Of a stretch of 48,615 bases of DNA, positions 6,358 to 16,584 are shown one piece after another (position 1 is the first letter of the stretch; each line of letters starts with the position of its first letter). A program made the translations under genes and the position numbers. Location of the stretch: positions 1 through 48,615 of the forward strand of contig JAJYEK010000015.1 in assembly GCA_021785795.1 (NCBI GenBank), written 5' to 3'. The notes beneath the pieces were generated by a model, which was given only the letters and a program-made list of their open reading frames with translations, did not search any database and had not been told where the DNA came from. This DNA is from Pseudomonadota bacterium (GTDB taxonomy: Bacteria > Pseudomonadota > Gammaproteobacteria > Acidiferrobacterales > UBA6901).

Positions 6358-9300
6358 GCATTTTGGCGCGCAATCCCTCCACTTCCCTGGCAATAGCATT
6401 GCGCTCCGCATAAAGACGATCCAGCATCTGGCGTTTTTCGTCCGCCGAAAGTGAGCTGCGCATCTGCACGAGACGCATCTGAGTATCAATCCGTGACATC
6501 GCCCGGCTCGCCATGGTGTATTCTGGACGAAGACGCAACCGTTCCCCTTCAGCCCCCCTCAGCGCATTGCGCATTTCATCAGCATTCCCGGATTGTTGGG
6601 CCGCGCGCAAGTCTCCCATCGCCTGGTTGATTCCCTTCAGGTGGTCATAGAATTGCGTGACAAAACGGCTTTGGCGTGCCGGAAGGTCTTTCACGAAATT
6701 GCCAACCATAAAATAATCGTTGAGTCGTTGCGGCATCTGTTCCGGCTGTCCCATCATGGGCCGCAGTGCGACATCGAGCGCCGACACGGCGATTGAACCT
6801 ACCCATCCGAAATAAGCGTAGGCAAGAAAATCAATCTGCTTTGGCGACAGAATCCCGGCTTTTCCTGCCAACTGCGCAAACGGAGTGGTGTTGGGACCAA
6901 TTCGGTTGGCCTTGGATAGCGTCTGGTCATGTTCGTTTTCGATGGGTCCACCGAAAAAGACGTTCTTGTTTGCCCATACTTCAAGCGCTGGCCACAGCGC
7001 CTGGGGAACCGGATTGATATTGAGCTGGGAACCGATGATCGGAATCAACTGACTCACGAACCGTTCCCGGTCTTCGGGATCGAAGCCGTTGAGTGCCGTA
7101 GTGGTCGCGCGCTCAACGACGGTGGCAAGTGCACCCAGTTCAAACGGCTTCGGGATGCGCACAGCCTTGTCGCCTACCTTGAACCACCAGTAGTTATTCC
7201 GGTCCCATTCGGTGCGTTGCTGATAGTCCGGATCGTTTCGATAGGCGAGCGCGAGCGCGATGGTGCCTAGCGTCAAGCCGCCCACCACGGCCCCGAAACG
7301 CTTGGGATCGTCCGCAGCGCCGCGCCCGAGCTTGTAAAGTCCCTGCATCCGCGCATTCATAAACGGAACTACCTGCGTGATCATGCGGATGGCTGCCCAT
7401 TTGCCGTGCAGCCCGTAATCCATCGCATCCCGCGCGACATACGAGGCTTCCAGGTGCGCATCGTCCGGATTTCCACCTTGACTGATAAGCCGGTCGTAGG
7501 TCTGTCGGTAGAGATTGGCGCGTGTGATCGAGTCTGACCGCTCGCCGACTTCCTTCCACCAGTCCCACGCTTTATCCAGCGTGGCCATGGCCTGTTCTGG
7601 CTTCGTCACGACACTCTTGGGATCAATGTGATTTTTGAGCAGGAGCTTTACATATTTGCCGCGGTCATCTCCCAGGTCGTAGCCCATCCTGAAAAAACTG
7701 CCCCCCGCCAGCATCCGATAGTACTCCGGGTTATCCCGCGACGAATACCGGAACCCGTCGATCCAGTTCTGGACGGCATTGTAGGTGGTCTGGTTCGAGG
7801 CAAGCGCTGTGATCTGTTCCCGTATGGTATGGCGCACACGAAACACCGGATTGGCGGTGGTGCCCACGGTCAGCGCATGTCGGAACCACCCCAGAATCTT
7901 CATGGGGAGTCCGCCGAATGGCGTTTGTTCGAGTGCCGTGACGGCATCATAGATGAGCGGATCATCAATAACGTAGTGGATCTGCCCGTGCGTGAGCACC
8001 GTTGCGCTTCCGTCGGAAACTTTGGTTTCCCCATCTTCGACGTACTTTTTGCCTTCCGGGATAGTTTCGAGCTTATGACCCAGAACCCAGACTGATCCTT
8101 TTTCTGGAGCATCCACGCGATGCGCAGCCCCCAGCGTTTCGGCGCGCGCAAGCGTTTCTGCGGCAGCCCGGTTCTTCAGCGACGCATTGAGCAGATGCGA
8201 CCAGTTGCGCACCGTATTGGCCAGGAGATCATGCAGGACATTCTCGCCGCCCGTGAGACGCTTAAAGGCATACTGATTGACCATACCCGAGAGATTGCCC
8301 GGACTTTTCGGTCGACCATCGTCGGCTTCTCGATAAAATGGCACATAGAATTCGCGCTCCCATTTGGCACGCGAAGTGCCATCGATGAGATTGTCCTTCT
8401 CGGCGATATCCAGGATTGCTTTCCCGAATTCGTTGAAATCCTTCAGCACGGATGCGTAAATTTCCGGCCGATTAGCACCATCCGTGCCATCAGGGAAATT
8501 GTCGGTCGCGTGCACCTTTCTGTTGAGCGCCTGAAGGGCGCCGATATCGGTATCACCGAACAGGTGTTCACGGTCTTCGGCTTGGAGGACCGATGCGCGG
8601 TTTCCGGCAATCCACGACAGGAACCGGTCGGTTTCCCCGCGTAATGGCTTCAGGCGTTCTAGGAGACCAGCCTTGCTCGTATCGATGCTTACCGCCCCAT
8701 TATCTGCCACATGGAGCAAGCCGCCGAATAGTGAGGCTTCCAGGCCGGCATCTGACGAAGACGCCAGACGCAGCAGTTGATAGGGATATTTCCCGATGCG
8801 CTTTAGAACGGGTGCAAATTGATCCAATGTACCCTGAAGGATGCGCAGGCCGGCATCCTGTTTAGCCTCATTGAAGCGCTGCAGGAGCGGCTTTTTCTGT
8901 ATCCAGACACCCGACTTCCGAAGTGCCTCCTGGGTTTCCGGCGGCATTTTGCGCACCCAGTCCGGCATCGTCTTTTCGCGGGTTGCCGCAGCAGCCCGGT
9001 CGCCGGCTGCCTTACTCGGGCCCGACAGATTGACCGCCTCCGTGCGCGTCTTGGGCGTCAACTTGACTTCCGCATCACTTGGGACGCGAAAATGCGCAAG
9101 TGTATCGCGCAGATCCTCGTCATCTTCAGGATCATCGATCTGAAGACGCATCTCGTTGTCCGGCACACCTACCGAATCGTCATGAGCCGCCGTTACATGG
9201 GCGTCCGCATACTGACTCAGCGCGTCCGATGCGGCATCACGCATGCGTTCCAGGTCGCCGAAGTAGGAATTTGAGCCGTATCCTTTCGCGCGGGACAGCA

Positions 9301-12300
9301 GCCCAACTACATAGTCGCGCGCCATACGCGCGAAATGCGCAACGACGCCAGGAACTTTCTGCGCCAATCTGTCCCAGAACGACTTCTCGCCAAAGTTATC
9401 GCCGACAAAATTGGCGATCATTTCTTCGTGCAAAGAGTCTTGCGGCAATAACTTGAGACCCGCGCGCTTATATGCCAGGTCAGCGCTCTGCCGGAAACCG
9501 GCGACTGCTTCCGGCTTCATCTCGTCCAGTGCGGCGCGGTAAATCTGGTTGTAGAGATCCGGACGGTCCTTGCGCATGAGATGCAGCAATTCATGGCCTA
9601 CCACGAAATGGAACGGACGCTGGGTATTGTTGTCGATGAAGATCATGCTGCGGTCGCCGTGCGCCACCATTCCATTGAACCGGATGGTGTCGGGAACGTG
9701 GTTCTCGATAAATACGACTTTCTTGCCGAACATCTCGTTTACGGTGTGCGCGAGGGTTTGGCGTGCGTCAGACACTCCACGAACTTCGGTGAAGCTGCCT
9801 TCCGGGATAGAACGTCCGAGCGCTTTTTCGATGCTTTGCCGCAGGAGCCGGGTGGCGTTTGTTTCAGGGACCGCGGGAGGGTTGGGTTGCGGCTCATCGG
9901 CGATGGCATTCTGGCCTACTTCTTGGCCAGATCCTTCCTGAATTCCTTTCGCGCGTAAGCGCTCGACTCTTTGGCGCTGCGCTGCAGTTGCTCGATTTCC
10001 GAGCGCGTCAGCATCTTTAAACCCGAGGAGATAGGTCGCCTCGTCACGGGTGAGTGCTTTTGGCTCGATTCCGAACTTGGTGCGGACTTCGTTTCCATAT
10101 CTGCGCTCGATCTCCGCTATCTGATGACGACCGGCGTCCATTTTACCACTTCGGCTCGCGTTTGCCAGCGTGACGGTCCCGGCGACTTCTGCGCCCTGGG
10201 ACTGGATATGATCAGACAGTTCCGCAAGAGTGCCACCCATTGTCGAAACGTCGTCGACCAGAACGTATCGCGCACCACGCGTAACGTGGCCGGCAAACAG
10301 CGGCCGCGCAGCCAGCCGTTCCATCGGGCCAGCTCCCGTATGATGGGGTTTATTCGCCTGCACGATATCGCCGACGGAAGTTTCGGCTCCAGTTTTCGCT
10401 GCATAATATTCAGCCAGCGCGACGGGAATCTGGTTATGCCCGGTAGCTTCGCTGCTTACTACCGGCACATAGATGACGTCCTTACCGAACGATCGTTCGG
10501 CATCGGCGATATTAGAATCCGGAACCAAGTCTCGAACCAGCCGGATCGCCGCTTGCGGATCTCCGGACTTCGCGGCGGCATAGTCGGGATTTGCCTTAAT
10601 GGCATCGGCGTCCGAGAACGCGTGGATTTCCTTCGCATCTGGCGGAACGCCATGCGTGCGCGGTCCCTTGTTGGCAGCTTCGTCGGCCAAGGAAAAGAGC
10701 GCTACACCCTGCGGCGTTTCGCGGGTTTTGATTGTCTGCACCAATTTGTCAAAGGCATTATCGATCGCCACACGTTCTTCTCCATGAGGAAACGGACGTT
10801 TCCATCCCCATGGTGTCGGTACGGAACTATTGCTTCCATAGACCAGAAAATCGCTCTTGCCGCCCCCTTCTTTGATTTTGTCTTCGATATACGCCTGGAA
10901 TGCGCGCGCCGCCATCTCATGCGGAGATGTCCAGTATTCGGATGCACGACCCTGGTCGATCTCTTTTGCATCCATGGCATATTGAGTAGGAACGGTCTTC
11001 GTTCTGACTTCCCCTTTCTGCGCATCGGCGAGCATTTTAAGACGTGCGCTGTAAAGGTTCATTGACGATCGCAGATCATCCAGGATGCCACTTCGATTTG
11101 TTGAGTCGAATCCGGAGCGCCCGCGGACCGCCTTATAAATCGCGCTCAATTTTTCAAGCGCGTCATTAGTCCAGCGTCCAGATGCCATGCGCATACGCGA
11201 CTTGCTCTTTGCATCGACATTGCGCCATTCGTTATTGAGGAATTCGCCAGCCACAACACGTTTTGCGATTTCGTCGAACTCCGACAATTGTTCGGCGCTG
11301 GCGGGTTTATTGCTGCGTTTCCATATGCGCGGGTCTTTCTGCTCCGCCAGACTTGCGCGCATCTGCGCCAGTTTCTTTTCCACATCCGCGCGTGCGCGCC
11401 CGACGAACCGGTCGGCCTGTTCCGTGTCTTCTACGAAATTCTCCCCTTTTTTGAACAAGGTGTTCATGACATTGTTGAATGCTTCTCGCAATTCAGGACG
11501 CACTCCTGAATTGCTATGCGAGAAACCGTGGCTTACGAAATCTCCTTCGCGCCCGCTGGCTTTGAAAACGGTGTCGCCACGTTCGTTTTGCACACGTTCA
11601 CTGCTGGCCTTCGTGTCCTGACGCCCAAGATAATGGTCGAGCGCATGAAACCATTCGTGTGCCAAACTGCCGGCGCCTTTCATCTTCGTGAGATTGATGA
11701 CGCCATAGTCGCGTTCATAATGGGCGCGTGTGCCATTAAGGCCATGTCCACGCGCACCGAATGCCAATGCCAGATCACCGTCCAGGCTGAGAGCGCGCGG
11801 CGGAATCTTCAATACTTCTGCGAGATCCCCGAGCGCATCATAGGCGTGATTCATCAGCCGTTGACGGTCTCCCTGATTTTCCCAGTTACCGAACTCGACG
11901 CCACGGAACCCGTAGGTGTCCACAAAATTCTGGCCAGTGACATTTCCTTCGCGGCGAACTGGTCCTTCCCGTTCAACCGTGCTTGGCGTCGGCAATATCT
12001 CCTCGCCGAAACTCGTCTTTGTGTCGATGATATGCGTGGCATGCTGTGCCATGTAGCGCATCGCGTCTTCACGCGTATCGAAGGCCTGATCGACTATTTT
12101 GATGACTTTGTGGGCCGCAATTTTCCGCCAGATTTCCCACTTCAAGCCGTCTGGCGTATTGACCGCGCGCACCACATGATTGCGGGAAACGGCCATAAGA
12201 GGAATCGCGGTTTCGGCTTCCTCCCGCGTGGCGAATGTCTCGCCAACTTGCCGCGGCTGTCCCTTCCAATCTTCCTGGCGCAGATCACGGACTACCCAGC

Positions 12301-15300
12301 GCCCTTTTTCTCCCGGTTGCATGCTCCCCGCAATCTCAGATACCTGATAGCGCTTGCGCCATCCTGGTTCCGACTTTCCGGGTAAAGAAACTCTGGCGCC
12401 CGTTGATTCGGATAGATCTTTGCGTGCGCCTCCGATCTTTTCGCCTACATCCTGGATCGAAGTTTCGGGATTCTCGGTAGCACCATCTTTGTCAGCATGC
12501 GTGGCAGCCAGCACTTCATGTTCGTCCTTCGCTTCGAGCGGCGTATTCTTGCCCTGGGTATACGGACGCGGATCGAGGTCTGGCGCGATCTGCGGATTTT
12601 TCTCATGCTCGGCCTTGGAAACGTATTGCATGATGATGTGCTGCCAGTCGTCCCACTTGATACCTGCGGCTTCGACTGCTTTTTTCTCCGCAGGAATACC
12701 GCCGAACTCGTGCGCATACGGATACTCATAGCCTTCGTCCAGCATAGCGCGTTCTGCAGTTTCGTGTGCCGCAAGAATCGCGTGTGCATCGACTATTTTT
12801 CCGTCGACATCTAGGAACCGCGGGATGGATTTGTCGATGACGACAGTGCCGTCTTTCTTTGTGCCACCGGCAAAAGGGACATTCTCGTTTGCGTCTACCC
12901 GCACGGGCTTGCCAGCGACGTCCTCGACGTCCGTCTGTCTGCTCGCATTCGGATTGAACAGGTCACCGGGGCCAGCTTCAGAAGGAGGAGCGTTGCGTTC
13001 TTTCGCGCGGATTTCGGCCGCATGATCCAGCACGGCCTGCTGGGTTTCATTTTTGCCGCCGAACAGATCGGCCTGCGTGCCTACGCTTTGGGGAGTTTGG
13101 GGATTTGCGGCAACTGCGGGAGATTGGAGGGTATATTCGCCATCTGTTGCTGCCGGCGCCGCGTTCCGATCTGGTATAGGGTGCGCGACATTCTCGCCGC
13201 GCTCTCCGACCGTCTGCGTAATACTGGGTCTTTCAGCATGGTTTATTGCCTCGCGGACAAGCGTCTCCCATTGATCGGCAGACGCATCCGCATGGGTGGT
13301 CGACAACCGTTCCAGAAGTCCGTCAAATTCGTCGCTTCCCAGGCGTGCGCGCCCGTCTGCGTAGAGTGCCGTCAGATCCCTGGTTTCCTCATCGGCATTA
13401 TGGTACCCAACAGCGCGGAGGTCCATGTCGGTGAGCGCGCCAAATGGGTCGGCTTCATGCTGAGGACCGCCGACTTCGTGCTCCGGATAAGGCGGAACAT
13501 CCGGTTCCCACGTTGGCGTCTGATCAGACTCTGCTGCCGCTTGAGGAGACGCTACCACAGGCGTCGTAGCGGCGCGGGCATCCTGCGCCGCCCGGAAGCG
13601 CGCTTCGTCTTCCTCGTAGCGTTCTTGCGCCTCCTGATCCATCTTTGTGACGAGGTCGTTAGGATGGTAATGGAGGCGGATACCGCCGACTTCGTCTTTG
13701 ATCCATTCTTGAGTCAGGCGATAGGCTTGGCCACTCACCACCTGATCAGGGGTGAACCACCCATGTTGGGCCAGATGTTCCACCATCCCGTCGACGGACA
13801 TCCCTTTTTTCGTGAAAAGGTGGCCAGCACCAACCCCAGGAATCTTGATGTTCCCCTGCGTATCCCCGACGGTATCCATCCGGTCAGCCATCGACAGACC
13901 GCCGGCACGCATGACGGCGTCAATAAAGGTGGGGATTCTGCGTACCTTTCCAGCACGCACCGGAAGCTCGGGAGGGGCGATTTGCTGCTCGGGAGCTACT
14001 TGGTCAGGGGTAGCCGCTCGAACAGCGCCACGGCTTTCCTGTGACGGAATACGGGGATATCCGGGATGGTTGGCCTGGATATTCTGGATATCCGGCGTCA
14101 GACCCAGTTTTATGCGGGCAGCCGCGATCTTTGCGCGCTGGGTAGCCGTAGACGCTTCGCCGGACGGTGTGACATCCAGGACGGGTGCTGGAAGGCCACG
14201 ACGGGACGTTTCGCGTGGAACAATTGGCGCGCTCTTTGGTGCGAGCGCGGCCGGAGGGGTTTCGTACTGGTGAGCAGCCGCCTGCGCAACCGTCCGAAGG
14301 TGCTGTTCCTGGTCGGTGGGCTCAATCGGTTCGGCGCCCGAGACGCCCCGGCCAAGATAAGGAGTTCCTTGAACAGCCTCGGGATAAAACGGAGACGGGC
14401 CCGCACCGCTACTGTGCCCACCCAGTACGTTGCCAGTTTCCGGTGACGGAGCTCCAGGCACGGGCTTTGCCGCAAGCGTTAACCCGTAATAGTTGGCGAG
14501 TGCTTCCAGATTGCCAAGATTGGCACCGAGGAATTCGGCTTCGCGTCCCCCCGTGCCTGTGGATTTGAGCGCAGCCAGCCGCTCGCGCGCCAAGCGCGTC
14601 AAGGTGTCGGGGCTGACACTGGGGCCGCTCGGGGACGTTGCCTGCGCACCCGCTTTAGCGGCAGCAATAGCGGTGTCGAGATCGGGCGCCGCGACGACGT
14701 TATTGGCGATATCCTCTGCATGTTGCGGCTTGCCGCCGATGGCACCAAATGCCCCACCGACAAGCGCACCCCCTGCGGCAGCCTGGGCGACACCTTGCGT
14801 AACAGGCCGATTACCACCGATTGCAAGGTTGGTGGCTTCATTCTGGGCAGCCTGCGCACCACCCATCAGACCCGCTTGGCCGGCCACACCAGTTCCGATA
14901 CGCCCGGCGATCGTCGACTCCAGCGCTTCCGGCAACTGTCCGTGCAGGAGCGCCTGGGACAATGCGCCGGCGAGCGCAAAGACGGTTCCGGACGCTGAAC
15001 CCCCCGCGAGGGACGCGGCGCGCGCTGTCGCCTGGCGCGCCTTCGGTGCTGGGACGCCTTGTGCTAGCAGGTGCGCATAAAGCGTTGAGTGCTGCGCCAA
15101 CTGCGCAGACGGCGTCCGCAGGATGTAATCGCGTTCCTGATCCCCACTCATTTGCGAGCCTTGTGCAAATCCGGTCACCGCACCTACGGCACCCTGCGTT
15201 TCCGCCGACGCACCTCCTGTAGCAAGCGCCATTACTACTTGCGGTGCTACGGATCCAAAAGTATTGAACAGCCACTGGGTTGCGCCACCTTTCGTCCAAG

Positions 15301-15883
15301 TAGCGGGCGCCGTCAGGTTGAATTGAGCCGCTTCTTGTCTGGCAATCGGGGTTTTGGATGCCTCAAGTTTCTGCTCGACGGACGCAAACGGATCAGTGGC
15401 ATGCAATTCAGGATTGTGGCCAATGAGGTTCCCAGCCGCATTGATCGGCTGATTTACCATGTTGGCCAGCCCTGCAGCCGTTTCACCGACGGCATTCAGC
15501 GCCGATTCGCCAACACCCTTGGCGATGTCTCCAGCCGTAGCGCTGAGAGCTGTATCGTGATCGAACTGCGCGCGCATCTGGTCAAGTTGCGTTTGTGGAA
15601 CCTGGGGCACCACGAAGTCGTTGAAGAATGCCTTCCGTATGTACTCCTGACCGTTCGAGTCTAGCGACTGGAACTTTGGAGACGTTCGAACTCGCTGCCA
15701 CAGATCCCCTAGATTCTGAGCGGGAGCACTAACGGGAACGGCTGCGCTGGACGGAGCGCGTGTGCCAGTACCACGCGGCGCACCGGAAACATTTGGCACA
15801 CCGATTCCGGAAGACGGCGACGCCGCGACGACGGATGATGCGCCGCTCGCCCCAGCGCTTCCTGGAAGATCCTGCGTATCCAT
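6347..15883 (-). CDS. giant polyvalent virion protein (zincins, PRTase, LPD1, LPD38)
   Basis: A 3178-residue protein, probably ejected with the DNA to act on host targets. In order: a disordered N-terminus; Ala/Gly-rich hydrophobic segments (about 110-380); a conserved region around FIDAVMRAGGLS (about 650); an HETAE motif (about 1040) with a downstream AH; a block GFRGVEFGNWENQGDR leading to zincin HEWFHALD (about 1408); an LPD1-like region with TSPHEMAARAFQAY (about 1640-1655); a phosphoribosyltransferase PRPP loop VLVDDVSTMGGT (about 1873); a second zincin HELLH (about 2097) with a later EEMIANF; and a C-terminal LPD38-like region with VPFMNARMQGLY (about 2838) ending in coiled coil. These associations are known from polyvalent proteins of phages and conjugative elements. 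Its start overlaps the previous stop as TGATG. Confidence 0.9.
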   Translation of the reverse strand: MDTQDLPGSAGASGASSVVAASPSSGIGVPNVSGAPRGTGTRAPSSAAVPVSAPAQNLGDLWQRVRTSPKFQSLDSNGQEYIRKAFFNDFVVPQVPQTQLDQMRAQFDHDTALSATAGDIAKGVGESALNAVGETAAGLANMVNQPINAAGNLIGHNPELHATDPFASVEQKLEASKTPIARQEAAQFNLTAPATWTKGGATQWLFNTFGSVAPQVVMALATGGASAETQGAVGAVTGFAQGSQMSGDQERDYILRTPSAQLAQHSTLYAHLLAQGVPAPKARQATARAASLAGGSASGTVFALAGALSQALLHGQLPEALESTIAGRIGTGVAGQAGLMGGAQAAQNEATNLAIGGNRPVTQGVAQAAAGGALVGGAFGAIGGKPQHAEDIANNVVAAPDLDTAIAAAKAGAQATSPSGPSVSPDTLTRLARERLAALKSTGTGGREAEFLGANLGNLEALANYYGLTLAAKPVPGAPSPETGNVLGGHSSGAGPSPFYPEAVQGTPYLGRGVSGAEPIEPTDQEQHLRTVAQAAAHQYETPPAALAPKSAPIVPRETSRRGLPAPVLDVTPSGEASTATQRAKIAAARIKLGLTPDIQNIQANHPGYPRIPSQESRGAVRAATPDQVAPEQQIAPPELPVRAGKVRRIPTFIDAVMRAGGLSMADRMDTVGDTQGNIKIPGVGAGHLFTKKGMSVDGMVEHLAQHGWFTPDQVVSGQAYRLTQEWIKDEVGGIRLHYHPNDLVTKMDQEAQERYEEDEARFRAAQDARAATTPVVASPQAAAESDQTPTWEPDVPPYPEHEVGGPQHEADPFGALTDMDLRAVGYHNADEETRDLTALYADGRARLGSDEFDGLLERLSTTHADASADQWETLVREAINHAERPSITQTVGERGENVAHPIPDRNAAPAATDGEYTLQSPAVAANPQTPQSVGTQADLFGGKNETQQAVLDHAAEIRAKERNAPPSEAGPGDLFNPNASRQTDVEDVAGKPVRVDANENVPFAGGTKKDGTVVIDKSIPRFLDVDGKIVDAHAILAAHETAERAMLDEGYEYPYAHEFGGIPAEKKAVEAAGIKWDDWQHIIMQYVSKAEHEKNPQIAPDLDPRPYTQGKNTPLEAKDEHEVLAATHADKDGATENPETSIQDVGEKIGGARKDLSESTGARVSLPGKSEPGWRKRYQVSEIAGSMQPGEKGRWVVRDLRQEDWKGQPRQVGETFATREEAETAIPLMAVSRNHVVRAVNTPDGLKWEIWRKIAAHKVIKIVDQAFDTREDAMRYMAQHATHIIDTKTSFGEEILPTPSTVEREGPVRREGNVTGQNFVDTYGFRGVEFGNWENQGDRQRLMNHAYDALGDLAEVLKIPPRALSLDGDLALAFGARGHGLNGTRAHYERDYGVINLTKMKGAGSLAHEWFHALDHYLGRQDTKASSERVQNERGDTVFKASGREGDFVSHGFSHSNSGVRPELREAFNNVMNTLFKKGENFVEDTEQADRFVGRARADVEKKLAQMRASLAEQKDPRIWKRSNKPASAEQLSEFDEIAKRVVAGEFLNNEWRNVDAKSKSRMRMASGRWTNDALEKLSAIYKAVRGRSGFDSTNRSGILDDLRSSMNLYSARLKMLADAQKGEVRTKTVPTQYAMDAKEIDQGRASEYWTSPHEMAARAFQAYIEDKIKEGGGKSDFLVYGSNSSVPTPWGWKRPFPHGEERVAIDNAFDKLVQTIKTRETPQGVALFSLADEAANKGPRTHGVPPDAKEIHAFSDADAIKANPDYAAAKSGDPQAAIRLVRDLVPDSNIADAERSFGKDVIYVPVVSSEATGHNQIPVALAEYYAAKTGAETSVGDIVQANKPHHTGAGPMERLAARPLFAGHVTRGARYVLVDDVSTMGGTLAELSDHIQSQGAEVAGTVTLANASRSGKMDAGRHQIAEIERRYGNEVRTKFGIEPKALTRDEATYLLGFKDADALGNRATAAQRQRVERLRAKGIQEGSGQEVGQNAIADEPQPNPPAVPETNATRLLRQSIEKALGRSIPEGSFTEVRGVSDARQTLAHTVNEMFGKKVVFIENHVPDTIRFNGMVAHGDRSMIFIDNNTQRPFHFVVGHELLHLMRKDRPDLYNQIYRAALDEMKPEAVAGFRQSADLAYKRAGLKLLPQDSLHEEMIANFVGDNFGEKSFWDRLAQKVPGVVAHFARMARDYVVGLLSRAKGYGSNSYFGDLERMRDAASDALSQYADAHVTAAHDDSVGVPDNEMRLQIDDPEDDEDLRDTLAHFRVPSDAEVKLTPKTRTEAVNLSGPSKAAGDRAAAATREKTMPDWVRKMPPETQEALRKSGVWIQKKPLLQRFNEAKQDAGLRILQGTLDQFAPVLKRIGKYPYQLLRLASSSDAGLEASLFGGLLHVADNGAVSIDTSKAGLLERLKPLRGETDRFLSWIAGNRASVLQAEDREHLFGDTDIGALQALNRKVHATDNFPDGTDGANRPEIYASVLKDFNEFGKAILDIAEKDNLIDGTSRAKWEREFYVPFYREADDGRPKSPGNLSGMVNQYAFKRLTGGENVLHDLLANTVRNWSHLLNASLKNRAAAETLARAETLGAAHRVDAPEKGSVWVLGHKLETIPEGKKYVEDGETKVSDGSATVLTHGQIHYVIDDPLIYDAVTALEQTPFGGLPMKILGWFRHALTVGTTANPVFRVRHTIREQITALASNQTTYNAVQNWIDGFRYSSRDNPEYYRMLAGGSFFRMGYDLGDDRGKYVKLLLKNHIDPKSVVTKPEQAMATLDKAWDWWKEVGERSDSITRANLYRQTYDRLISQGGNPDDAHLEASYVARDAMDYGLHGKWAAIRMITQVVPFMNARMQGLYKLGRGAADDPKRFGAVVGGLTLGTIALALAYRNDPDYQQRTEWDRNNYWWFKVGDKAVRIPKPFELGALATVVERATTTALNGFDPEDRERFVSQLIPIIGSQLNINPVPQALWPALEVWANKNVFFGGPIENEHDQTLSKANRIGPNTTPFAQLAGKAGILSPKQIDFLAYAYFGWVGSIAVSALDVALRPMMGQPEQMPQRLNDYFMVGNFVKDLPARQSRFVTQFYDHLKGINQAMGDLRAAQQSGNADEMRNALRGAEGERLRLRPEYTMASRAMSRIDTQMRLVQMRSSLSADEKRQMLDRLYAERNAIAREVEGLRAKMLNQ

Positions 15884-16575
15884 CAGGAACCGTTGCCGTT
15901 AGTAGCTACTGCGGCTGCCTGTGATCCTGTGGTGGCACCTGGCTGCGGATTGCCGACGCCTGGGATTCCTAAAGCGTTCCACGGAACCCCTGATGGGGTG
16001 GTCGGTGAAACAGGTGGTGTGCTCGCCACAACTCCTCCCGTAAACACGTTGAGACCACCCGTAAGCGGGGTGCCGGTTGCCGGATTGAAGCCCATATTGA
16101 GACCACGGAACTGGGGCGTCCCGCGCAACTCGTTGAAATTCGAGAGCGCCATCTGGCGTTCTGCCGGCGTCTTGGCGGTAACGACACTTCCCCACGCATT
16201 CTGCAGCATCTTGAGCTGACCGATTTGAAGTGCGCCTTTCTGGGCCGCTGTTTCAGCAGACAGCATAAATGCCTGCGCCTTCTGTTCTTCGGGACCCAGT
16301 TGCATATGTCCAAGAGCAAGTTGCGTCGCCGAATGTTGGCCCGCAATCGACTGTTCGGTAGCCAATTGGCGTCCCTGCATCGACTGTTCGGCACCAATCT
16401 TCTGGGACTGCAATGCGCCCTGCGCCTGGATGCCGCGTTCCTGCGACTGGGTATGATAACCGTTCAGGACGGCATCGCGCTGCGCAAGGATCTGCGCGCG
16501 CATAGCAGTCATGTTTGCTTCACCCAGTCCCTTGCCTGCTCCGGCCAGCGCTTTCCCGATGATTCCGAGATCCAT
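15883..16575 (-). CDS. internal virion protein-like, 230 aa
   Basis: A 230-residue protein with a Gly/Ala N-terminus (GKALAGAGKGLGEANM), a long Gln/Ala-rich helical body (about 30-130) and a Pro/Gly/Thr-rich, probably disordered C-terminus. This composition is typical of ejected internal head proteins of podoviruses. It lies directly upstream of the giant gene, overlapping it by TGATG, so the two are probably made in a fixed ratio. There is no enzymatic motif. The role is inferred from position and composition. Confidence 0.65.
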   Translation of the reverse strand: MDLGIIGKALAGAGKGLGEANMTAMRAQILAQRDAVLNGYHTQSQERGIQAQGALQSQKIGAEQSMQGRQLATEQSIAGQHSATQLALGHMQLGPEEQKAQAFMLSAETAAQKGALQIGQLKMLQNAWGSVVTAKTPAERQMALSNFNELRGTPQFRGLNMGFNPATGTPLTGGLNVFTGGVVASTPPVSPTTPSGVPWNALGIPGVGNPQPGATTGSQAAAVATNGNGS

Positions 16576-16584
16576 AAAGTGCTC

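Noticed and set aside
9971..11065. 364-residue + strand ORF inside the giant gene
   Set aside because: It is antisense to well-conserved PRTase and LPD1 segments, has no ribosome site, and its composition is that of a shadow frame.
13022..14044. 340-residue + strand ORF
   Set aside because: Antisense shadow of the giant gene; Arg/Cys-rich with no domain.
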